In this document: positions 12,201 through 22,110 of the stretch, in pieces
Layout: every line of letters starts with the position of its first letter
How positions within the stretch are numbered: position 1 is the stretch's first letter
Source of the DNA: Haplomitrium mnioides
Taxonomy: Eukaryota; Marchantiophyta; Haplomitriopsida; Calobryales
Assembly: GCA_049999725.1 (NCBI GenBank)
Contig: JBNGIS010016517.1
Span: 1-49,250 of the forward strand
Direction: 5' to 3'
Length of the DNA: 49,250 nucleotides
The notes under the pieces: model-generated
What the model was told of the DNA's origin: nothing
The model's input: the letters and a program-made list of their open reading frames with translations, nothing else
Databases searched by the model: none
Made by a program: the position numbers and the translations under genes

Positions 12201-15200
12201 TATGGAAAGAGCAAGATAAAGGTGCTACCTCATTAAAACCCTCTAATAGAAAGAGCTAGATAAAGGTGTTACCTCATTAAAACCCTCTCACGCTTCTATA
12301 GGAGAAAGAGCAAGATAAAAGTGTTACCTCATTAAAACCCTCTCATGCTCCTATGAGGGATAGAGCAAGATAAAAGTGCTACGTCATTAAAACACTCTCA
12401 TGCTTCTTTGAGGAAACAACAAGATAAAGATGTGACCTCATTAAAACCCTCTCATGCTCCTATGAGGGAAAAAGCAAGATAAGGGTGATACCCTATTAAA
12501 ACCCTCTCATGCTCTTATGAGGGAAAAAGCCAGATAAAGGTGTTACCTCACTAAAACCCTCTCATACTTCTATAAGAGAAAGAGCAAGACAAATGTTTTA
12601 CCTTATTATAACCCTCTAATCTTGTTTTAAGGGATAAAGCAAGATAAAGGTGTTACCTTATAAAAACCCTCTCATGGTCCTATGAAAGAAAGAGCAAGAT
12701 AAAGGTGCTACCTCAATAAAACCCTTTTATGCTCCTATGAGCGAAAGAGCAAGATAGAGGTGTTACCTCATTAAAACCCTCTCATGCTCCTATCGCGGAA
12801 AGAGCAAGTTAATCGTGCTACCTCATTAAAATCCTCTCATCCTCTTATGAGGGCAAGAGCAATATAAAGGTGTTACCTTATTAAAACCCTCCCATGCTCC
12901 TATGAGGGAAAGAGCAAGATAAAGGTTCTACCTCATTAAAACCCTCTCATGCTTGTATGAGGGAAAGAGCAAGATAAAGGTAATACCTCATTTAAACCCT
13001 TAGATGCTCCTATGGGGGAAAGAGCAAGATAAAGGTGTCACCTCATTAAAACCCTCTCATGCCCCTATGAGAGAAATAGCAAGATAAAGGTGTTACCTCA
13101 TTAAAATCCTGTCATGCTCATATGAAGGAAAGAGCTAGATAAAAGTGCTGCCTCATTAAAATCCTCTCGTGCTCTTTTCAGGGAAAGAGCAAGATAAAGT
13201 TGTTACCTCATTAAAACCCTCTGATGCTCCTATAGAGGAAAGACCATGATAAAGGTGTTACCTCATTAAAACACTCTCATGCTCCTATGACAGAAAGAGT
13301 AAGAGAAAAAAGTTAGCTCATTAAATCTTCTCTTGTTTCTGTGAGAGAAAGAGCAAGATAAAGGTGTTACCTCATTAAAACCCTCTCGTGCTCCTATGAG
13401 GGATAGAGCAACATAAAGATGTTACCTTATTAGAACCCTCTCATGCTCATACCAGCAAAAGAACAAGGTAAAGATGCTACCTTATTAAATCTCTTCACGC
13501 TCTTATGAGGGAAAGAGCAAGATAAAAGTGTTACCTCATTTAAACCCTATCATGATCGTATGAGGGAAAGAGCAAAGTAAAGATGTTACCTCATTTAAAT
13601 CCTCTCATCCTGCTATGAAGGAAAGAGCAAGATTAGGGTGTTACCTCATTAAAACCCTCTCATACCCCTATGAGGGAAAGAGCAAGATAAAGATGTTGCC
13701 TATTTAAAACCCTCTCATGTTTCTATAAAAGAAAGAGCAAGATAAAGCTGCTACCTCATTAAAACCCTCTTATGCTCCTATGTAGGAAAGAGAAGGACAA
13801 ACATGCTACCTCACTAAAACCCTCTCATGCTCCTATCATGGAAGGAGCAAAATAAAGGTGTCACGACAATAAGACCCTCTCAGGCTCATATAGTGGACTT
13901 GCCTGATTAAAACATTCTCATGCTCCTATCAGGGAAACAACAAGATAAAGGTGCTACCTCATCAAAAACCCTCTCATACTCTTATGAGAGAAAGAGCCAG
14001 ATGAAGGCATTACCTCATTAAAACCCTCTAATGCTGCTATCGCGGAAAGAGCAAGATAAAGGTGCTACCTCATTAAAACTCTCTCATACTCCTATGAAGG
14101 AAAGAGCAAGATAAACATGTTACCTCATTAATTCTTCTCACGCTCCTATGAGCAAAAGAGCAAGAAAAAGGTGCTACCTCATTAAAACCCTCTCATGCTT
14201 CTATTTGAGAAAGATCAAGATAAAGTTTTTTCCTCATTAAAACCCTCTCATGCTCCTATGGCGGAAAGAGCAAGATAAAGGTGTTACATGATTAAAACCC
14301 TGTCATGCTCTTGTGAGGGAAAGAGCAAGATAAAGGTGTTACCTCATTAAAACCCTCTTATGCTCCTATGAGGGAAAGAGCAAGATAAAGGTGCTATCTT
14401 ATTAAATACCCTCTCATGCTCCTATGAGAGAAAGAGCAAGATAAAGGTAATACCTTGTTGAAACTCTCTCATGCTCCTATGAGGGAAAGAGCAACATAAG
14501 GGTGATACCTCATTAAAACCCTCTCATGCTCCTATGGCAGAAAGAGCAAGAAAAAGGCGTTACCTCATTAAAACTCTCTCATGCTCCTATGAGTCAAACA
14601 ACAAGAGAAAACTTTTACCTCATTCGAACCCTCTAATTATGTTTTGAACGAAAGAGCAAGATGAAAGTGTTCCCTCATTAAAACCTTCTCACGATCCTAT
14701 GAAAGAAAGAGCAAGATAAAGGTGTTACCTCAATAAAACCCTCTCATGCTCCTATGTGGGAAAGAGCAAGAAAAAGGTGTTACCTCATTAAAACCGTCTT
14801 ATACTCCTATGAGGGAAAGAGCAAAATAAAAGTGCTACCTCATTAAAAACCCTCTCATGCTCCTATGAGAGAAAGAGCAAGATAAAGGTAAATTAAATAC
14901 CTTGTTGAAACTCTCTTATGCTCCTATGAGGGAATGAGCAACATAAAGGTGCTACCTTAATAAAACCGTCTCATGCTCTTATGAGGGAAAGAGCAAGAAA
15001 AAGGCGTTACCTTATTAAAACTCTCTTATGCTCTTATGAGTGAAAGAGCAAGAGAAATCTTTTATCTCATTAAAACCCTCATATTGTGTTTTGAAAGAAA
15101 GAGCAAGATGAAAGTGATACCTCATTAAAACCTTCTCCCGCTCCTATGAAAGAAAGAGCAAGATAAAGGTGTTAACTCATTAAAACCCTCTCATGTTCCT

Positions 15201-18200
15201 ATGAGGGAAAGAGCAAGATAAAGGTGTTACCTCATTAAAACCCTCTCATGCTCCTATTAGAGAAAGAGCAAGATAAAGGCGTTACCTCATTAAAACCCTC
15301 TCATGCTCCTATGAGAGAAAGAGCAAGATAAAGGTGCTACCTTATTAAAACCCTCTCATGCTCCTATGAGGGAAAAAGCAAGATAAAAGTGTTACCTCAT
15401 TAAAACCTTCTCATGCTTCTATGAGTTAAAGAGCAAGATAAAAGTGTTACTTTATTCAATCCCTCTCTGGCTCCTATGAGGGAAAGAGCACGATACAGGG
15501 TTGCCTCCTTAAAACCCTCTCATGCTCCTATGAGGGAAAGAGCAAGACAAAGGTTTTTCTTCATTAAAACCCTCTCATGCTCATATTCGGGGAAGAGCAA
15601 GATAAATGTGCTACGTGATTAAAACTCTCTCATGCTCTTGTGAGGGAAAGAGAAAGACAAAGGTAGTACCTCATTAAAACCCTTTAATGCTCCTATAAGG
15701 AAAAGAGCAAGATAATAGTGTTAGCTCATTAAAACCCTCTCATACTCTTATGAGAGAAAGATCAAGATAAAGGTGTTACCTCGTTAAAACCCTCTCATGC
15801 TCCTGTAGGGGAAAGAGCAAGATAAAGGTGTTACCTCATTAAAACCGTGTCATGCTCCTATGAGGGAAAGAGCAAGATAAAGGTATTACCTCATTAAAAC
15901 CCTCTCATGCTCCTATGAGGGAAAGAGCGAGATAAAGGTGCTACCTCATTAAAACCCTCTCATGCTCCTATGAGGGAAAGCGCAAGATAAAAGTGTTACT
16001 TCATTCAAAGCCTCTCATGCTCCTATCAGAGAAAGAGCACGATAAAGGTGCTACCTCATTGAAACCATCTCATGCTCCTATGAGGGAAAGAGCAAGATAA
16101 AGGTTTTTTCTCATTAAAACCCTCTGATGCTCCTATGAGGGAAAAAGCAAGATAAATGTGTTGGCTGATTAAAATCCTCTCATGCTCCTATGAGGGAAAG
16201 AGCAAGATAAAAGTGTTACTTCATTAACAGCCTCTCATGTTTCTATGAGAGAAAGAGCAAGATATAAGTGTTACTTCTTTCAAATTCTCTCATGCTCATA
16301 TGAGGGAAAGAGCAAGATAAAGGTGTTACCTGACTAAAACCCTCTCATGCTCGTGTGAGGGAAAGATCAAGATAAATGTGTTACCTATTTAAAACCCTCT
16401 CCTACTCCTATGAGGGAAAGGGAAATATAAAGGTGTTACCTTATTAAAACCCTCTCATGCTCCTATGAGGGAAAGAGCAAGATAAAGGTGCTACCTCATC
16501 AAAACCCTCTCATGCTCCCATGAGCAAAAGAGCAAGATAAAGGTGTTTCCTCATTAAAACTTTCTCATGCTTCTATTAGAGAAAGAGCAAGATGAAGGTG
16601 TTACCTCATTAAACCCCTCTCATGCTCCTATGAGGGATAGAGCAAGATAAAGGTGTTACCTCATTAACATTCTCTCATGCTGCTATCAAGGATAGAGCAA
16701 GATAAAGATGTTACTTCATTAAATCTTCTCACGCTTCTGTGAAGGAAAGAGCAAGATAAAGGTGCTACCTCATTGAAACCCTCTCATGCTCATAAAATGG
16801 AAAGAGCAAGATAAAGGTGTTACCTCATTAAAACCCTCTCATGCTTCCATTGGGGAAAGAGCAAGACAAAGGTATTACCTCATTAAATCCCTCTCATACT
16901 CCTATCGGGGAAAGAGCAAGATAAAGGTAAAACCTCATTAAAACCCTCACACGCTCCTATGACATAAAGAGCAAGATAAACGTGTTACCTTATTCAAACC
17001 CTCTCATTGTCCTATATCGGAAAGAGCAAGATAAAGGTGTTACCTCATTAAAACCCTCTCATGCTCCTATGAGTGAAAGAGCAAGATAAAGTTGTTACCT
17101 CACTAAAACCCTCTCATGCTCCTATGAGGCAAACAACAAGACAAATGTGCTCTCTCATTAAAACCCTCTCATGCTCTTATGAGAGAAAGAGCTAGACAAA
17201 GGTAATACCTCATTAAAACCCTCTTATGCTCCTATCAAGGAAAGAGCAAGATAAAGGTGCTACCCCATTAAAACCCTCTCATGCCCTTATGAGGGAAAGA
17301 GCAAGATAACGCTAATACCTCGTTAAAACCCTCTAATGCTCCTATTAGGGAAAAAGCAAGATAAAGGTGTTACCTCATTAAAACCTTGTCATGCTCTTAT
17401 GAGGGAAAGAGAAAGATAAAAGTGCTACCTCATTAAAATTCTCTCATGCTCTTTTCACGGAAAGAGCAAGATAAAGGTGCTACCTTATTAAAACCTTTCA
17501 TGCTCCTATGAGGGAAAGAGCTAGATAAAGGTGTTACCTCATTAAAACCCTTTCATGCTCCTATTGGAGAAAGAGTAAGATAAAACTATTACCTTTTGAA
17601 AACCCTCTTATGCTCATGTGACGGATAGAGCAAGACGAAGGTATTGCCTCATTAAAGTCCTCCTATGCTTCTATCATAGAAAGAGAAAGATAAAGGTGCT
17701 TCTTCATTAAAACCCTCTCATGCTCCAATGAAAGAAAGAGCCAGATAAAGCTATTACCTCACTAAAACCCTCTCATGCTCCTATCTGTGGAAGAGCAAGA
17801 TCAAGGTGTTACCTCATTAAATCCCTCTCATGCTACTATGAATTATAGAGCAAGATAAAGGTGTTACCTCATTAAAACCCTCTCATCCTCCTATCAAGGA
17901 AAGAGCAACATAAAGATGTTAGCCCATTAAATCTTCTCACACTTCTATCAAGGAAAGAGCAAGATAAAGGTGTTACCTCATTAAAACCCTCTCATGCTCC
18001 TATGAGGGATAGAGCAAGATAAAGGTGTTACCTCATTAGAACCCTATCATGCTCCTATCAGCAAAAGAGCAAGGTAAAGATGTTACCTTAATAAATCTCT
18101 TCACGCTCCTATAAGAGAAAGAGCAAGATAAAAGTGGTACATCATTTAAACCCTCTCATGTTCCTATGAAGGAAAGAGCAAAATAAACATGATACCTCAT

Positions 18201-18690
18201 TAAAAATCCTCTCATGCTATTGGGAAGGAAAGAGCAACATAAAGGTGCTACCTCATTAAAACCCTCTCATGCCTCTATGTGGTAAAGAGAAAGACAAAGG
18301 TGCTACCTATTTAAAACTCTCTCATGCCTCTATAAAAGAAAGAGCAAGATAAAGGTGTTACCTCATTGAAACACTCTCATGCTCTTATGGAGGAAAGAGC
18401 AAGATAAACGTGCTATCTTATAGAAACCCTCTCTTGCTCATATGAAGTAAAGAGCAAGATAAAGGTGTTACCTATTTAAAACCCTCTCATGCATCTATAA
18501 AAGAAAGAGCAAGATAAAGGTGTTACCTCATTAAAACCCTCTCATGCTCCTATGGAGAAAAGAGCAAGATAAACGTGCTACCTCATTAAAACCCTCTCAT
18601 GCTCCTATTGGAGAAGGAGCAAGATAAATGTGTCACCTCATTAAGACCCTTTCATGCTCCTATAAAGGAGTTACCTGATGAAAACCTTCT
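6253..18690 (+). repeat. Higher-order repeat of block A, period about 2.3-2.7 kb
   Basis: A monomer that has lost about 17 bp (CTCATATA..GGAGTTACCTG type) recurs with its TTACCTG/TTGCCTG at 6271, 8950, 11242, 13899 and 18671. It is always followed by a GAAACAACAAGAT monomer, a CATCAAAAACC monomer, a GCCAGATGAAGGTATT-like monomer and, about 225 bp later, a CATTAATTCTTCTCACGC monomer. Spacings are 2679, 2292, 2657 and 4772 bp. These are about 49, 42, 49 and twice 43-44 monomers. An AATTGTGTTTTGAA-type monomer is a second marker (about 8160, 9685, 11965, 14637, 15083, 19350). The ordered variants show that long multi-monomer units were duplicated. Confidence 0.8.
14401..15283 (+). repeat. Local tandem duplication of about 441 bp (8 monomers)
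   Basis: The eight-monomer run starting at 14401 recurs at 14842 with the same sequence of variants. These are a GGTAATACCTTGTTGAAAC monomer, a GAGCAACATAA monomer, a GCAAGAAAAAGGCGTTACC monomer, a GAGAAA..TTTTA monomer and a TGTTTTGAA monomer. The offset is 441 bp at the left and 447 bp at the right. The second copy carries a 7-bp insertion near 14890. This is a younger event inside the larger higher-order repeat, of the size expected from slippage or unequal exchange in register. Confidence 0.75.
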
Positions 18691-19405
18691 CATGCTCCTA
18701 TAAAGGAAACAACAAGATAAAGGTGCTACCTCATCAAAAACCCTCTGCTACTCCTATGAGGGAAAGAGCTAGATGAAGGTATTACCTCATTAAAACCTTT
18801 TCATGCTCTTATCAAGGAAAGAGCAAGATAAAGGTGCTACCACATAAAAACCCTCTCATGCTCCTATCAACAAAAGAGGAAGATAAAGATGTTACCTCAT
18901 TAATTCTTCTCACGCTCCTATGAGGGAAAGAGCAAGATAAAGGTGTTACCTCATTAAAACCCTCTCATGCTCCTATGAGGGAAAGAGCAAGATAAAGGTG
19001 TTACCTCATTAAAACCCTCTCATGCTCCTATCAGAGAAAGAGCAAGATAAAGGTTTTTCCTCATTAAAACCCTCTCATGTATCTATGAGGGAAAGAGCAA
19101 GATTAAAGTGCTACCACATTAAAACCCTCTCATGCTCCTTTAAGAGAAAGAGCAAGATAAAGTTAATACCTCACTAAAACTCTCTCACGCTCGTATGAGC
19201 AAAAGAGCAGCATAATGGTGCTACTTCATTAAAACCCTCTCATGCTCCTATGAGGGAAAGAGCAACATAAAGGGGTTACCTTATTAAAACCTTCTCATAC
19301 TCCTCTCATAGAAAGAGCAAGACAAACCTTTTACCTCATTAAAACCCTCTAATTTTGTTTTGAAGGAAAGAGCAAGATGAAGGTGTTACCTAATTAAAAC
19401 CTTGT

Positions 19406-19913
19406 CGTAGCATAGAAATGGCACTCCAACCCCCAAAAAGCACACCCAAGGATCAAACCGCACAAGATCTATATAGAAATCTGCTCTTAATCCACTTTTA
19501 TCGACTTTCCAGATTCTTTAGAGAGTTCTGAAACTGCACTCTTGTCAACTCAAACGTGGACCTATCTCCACTCTACGTTTGACTACCTTTTCCTCCACAA
19601 AACAATAACCACTCACTAACACAGAACAACAACCAAGAGTTACTCAAACTGTATGACTGACATTTCTAAGACAAGAAAGCTGATGTATAGGCTGAATTTA
19701 AACTTGAGTTGACTCAAAGATGTTCACAAGCAACCAGTTACCCAACTTGCAAGGATATCTCAGACCAACACTTCATTGCACCACCTGACTTCCCTCAAAC
19801 TAGATACTCAGGCCACTCCAACCCAATATACCCCAGAGCTTGATGTTGAGAACTCAACCATGGAACGAGTTGTTTCACAAACCCTCTAATGTTTTTGTTT
19901 TTATTTTTTTCAG
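19406..19913. other. Unique sequence left of the methyltransferase-like relic
   Basis: The satellite stops at about 19405 and a C/A-rich non-repetitive stretch follows, with no coding exon that I can identify. It ends in a strong 3' splice-site-like sequence: a T-rich tract at 19891-19910 followed by CAG at 19911-19913. The right part may therefore be the intron upstream of the first visible exon of the relic. A short ACAAACCCTCTAATG near 19877-19891 resembles the satellite and may be a chance match or a stray fragment. Confidence 0.45.
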
Positions 19914-21190
19914 GGGGACAAAACTTTCAAGCAGCAGCTCGCAAAGAAACTTACTACAACTGCGAAGGGAATAAAGAAGTCTGGGGTCGAGGTAGCCTCC
20001 GAAGAACAAGACCAGCCTTTGACGTTAGTCTCTTACCTTTTGGATTTCCTTCTCCACTGCCAAAAGACCAGGGAGTGGAAAGCACGACAACAAAGTGGGG
20101 ATGCATCTCTCACAACAGAAGAAGTTGTGAGAGATGAGGAAGAAGATTTATTATCTTATGTGGACGGTCTCAACGTGGCATTTTACCAAGTCCACGGGGA
20201 GGCTAATGCGAGGCAGTTGAAGGGCATTGTGAAACCTCGGTGTTTCACATTGGCTATTGCTGACATTCCTTATGGTTATAACCTAAAGGAATGTAAGCAT
20301 GATGATTTGGAGCCGTTTTCCAAAAATTGACATTTTTGACATGGTATCATCTTTTGCGGCAGTAACTACTTTGGAGTTTTGGTCGTTTGTAATTGTACAT
20401 TCTTTGTAGCAAATTGGCATCGTGGAGAATGCCCTTTCTAAAGTCTGATGTGCAATTGATCACGACATCTGGTAAGTTTTTCTTTCATTTTTATTTTTTT
20501 TGATTTCATTATCTTTTATTTCTCTTGCATTTTTGTTACAATATTTCACATGGTTGTTTATCTTTTTGCAGGGACAAAAGCAATATACATCACTCTGGTG
20601 GTCCCAGAATTGCACATGCCCACGAGTACTAGACGGTGGGCTACTGGTCAAAGGAGGGAAAGAGGAGCATGTGCCATTTCAACTTGCAAGCTTCTTCTGC
20701 AACCGAGCTTCTTCGGCAACCAATGCGGAGTGTTTTTAGCTGTCCTGCAGTTTTTGCCAAGCTTAAACATCCAAGAGATGATGCTTTTGTGAATGTTTAT
20801 CAGAAACTGCAAGCTTTGTATAACTTTTTTATTGACCATCTACCAACAGAACAAGATTGGATCCTTGATCTTTGCTCTAGGTATGGCACAGACCTTGTCT
20901 GTGCTCTTAAGCTGATGTGAAATTGCATCATCGTGGAATATGATAAACGTCAATCTATCTATATTCCTTAGAGGGTTTTGGAGATGGCTTCCTTGCCATT
21001 CGATGTGACTGAGTCACAAATAATTTTTACGTACCACAAGGAACTTGTTCCTCCTGGTACTGCAGGTGCTTCTGGTAACTCTGTAGTGATATCGGGGACT
21101 GGAAAGTCTCATCAAGATTCTCTAGCGGTTGCAGATGCTTAGCCTATAGATTTAGATGAGACAGTTCCTTCGGAAGAAGAGAGAGTTTGA
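19914..21190 (+). pseudogene. Decayed beta-class N4/N6 DNA methyltransferase-like gene (two exons visible)
   Basis: One reading frame can be followed across two exons, 19914-20471 and 20572-21190. They are separated by a 100-nt intron with donor TG|GTAAGT and a T-rich tract before CAG. Exon 1 carries IADIPYG (20256-20276), resembling the catalytic DPPY motif. Exon 2 carries NVYQKLQAL (20792-20818), like the NxYxKP motif, then WILDLCSRYGT (20858-20890), like the AdoMet-binding motif, then VEYDKRQ. Catalytic motif before AdoMet motif is the order of beta-class amino-methyltransferases. The frame is broken by one extra A in the run at 20322-20326 and by stops at 20407, 20446, 20630, 20918, 20969 and 21140; the last stop is at 21188. 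A glycine of the AdoMet loop is replaced by R, and DPPY has become DIPY. The 5' end is not seen. The preserved intron argues against a reverse-transcribed copy. The pseudogene call is firm; the family call rests on short motifs only. Confidence 0.65.
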
Positions 21191-21407
21191 GGACGTCTTT
21201 GTACAATTTGTAGCAATAATAAAATTTATTTTTTCCAAATTTTTTTTTGCAAAAGTTTCATTTTGTTGCTCTTTCAATCTACTACAAGTCTTTTCATCAA
21301 GATTCGATTTATTTCCTCTAAGAATAAGTTGACATTTTTGATAGTCCAAGAATGGTTTGAACTCAATTTCTAATCTTTGAATAATTTGGAGTCTTTGCAC
21401 ATTGTTT
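21191..21407. other. Spacer after the relic, no feature recognised
   Basis: AT-rich non-satellite DNA between the last stop of the methyltransferase-like relic and the 37-bp minisatellite. It may include the old 3' untranslated region. The short open frame on the minus strand here (21152-21400) has no recognisable similarity, and I do not regard it as a gene. Confidence 0.4.
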
Positions 21408-21742
21408 AGTGTCTTTGCGCATTAAGGCTTTGTAGTTCTTGTTCGGTTTCCCTGCGCGCTTAAGCTGTACGGTTGTTGTTCAGAGTTCCTGCACCCATTG
21501 GTCAAAGGGTTCTTGTTCAATGTCTATGCTTGCATAGGCTGCAGGGTTCTTCTTTAGACGCTTGGCGTGTTTTGGCTGTAGGATTCTAGTTAAAAGTCCA
21601 TGCGTGTATGGCTTCATTGTTCTTGTTCAGAGTCAAAGCACGCAGAGGATTTAGGATTCTTTTTTAGAGTCTATGCGCGCATAGGCTTTACGGTTCTGGT
21701 TTGGAGTCTATGTTTGCATAGAATTTGTTGGCTACGATGCTC
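21408..21742 (+). repeat. Degenerate 37-bp minisatellite, about 9 units
   Basis: Units beginning GTCTATGC recur about every 37 bp. Successive starts lie at about 21411, 21448, 21485, 21523, 21560, 21597, 21633, 21669 and 21706; the last two intact starts are exactly 37 bp apart. The best unit contains the palindrome ATGCGCGCAT, followed by AGGCTTTACGGTTCT. The sequence is unrelated to the 55-bp satellite. It is GT-rich and CpG-containing, unlike its AT-rich neighbours, and lies just downstream of the relic gene. Confidence 0.8.
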
Positions 21743-22110
21743 AAAGTCAGGTTTAAAGTCCTTACTCGAATAGACATTTACGTTTTTCTGTAGTTTTTTT
21801 CCACTGAAAGATATACATTTTATTTTATTTTTGTTGAATTTAATTTATTCACAGTAGTGTCAAGTTTTTTCAAAATATTCGAATAACCAAAATGTTAGTT
21901 TTTAAAGTTTTCTTTCTTAAAAAAATATTTGAAATATAATCTAAATGAAAAATATATATTTTTTTGTTCATAAAAAACAAATTTTTTTTCGAAAAGAAGA
22001 TTTTAGTCTTAAATTTGATGTTTTTTAATGACAAATCTTTGAAAAAAAAATTTCAACTGCTAAGTGAAACATGAACTCAGTAGCGGTTCCTGGTTCAAAG
22101 TAGCGGTTGT
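21743..22110. other. Very AT-rich spacer before satellite block B
   Basis: A/T homopolymer-rich sequence without open frames. Near its right end the short string AGTAGCGGTT occurs twice (about 22079 and 22099). Satellite monomers resume at about 22111 with ACACCGTTTCATACTC. Nothing else is recognised. Confidence 0.5.

Larger units (their letters stand above)
2986..19405 (+). repeat. 55-bp satellite array, block A (about 300 monomers)
   Basis: Head-to-tail tandem repeat with a 55-bp period: equivalent CTCATG positions lie exactly 55 bp apart, for example 3121 and 3176. Each monomer has a purine-rich half with core AAAGAGCAAGATAAAGGTG. This is followed by a pyrimidine-rich half with CATTAAAACCCTCTCATG and then, in this block, GCTCCTATGAG. 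Monomers differ from one another by several substitutions, so the array is old or evolves by amplifying variants. All monomers I inspected share one orientation. There are occasional length variants: shortened monomers near 6271, 8950, 11242, 13899 and 18671, and a 7-bp insertion near 14890. No conserved reading frame exists, because 55 is not a multiple of 3 and the consensus has stops in two frames. Confidence 0.97.
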
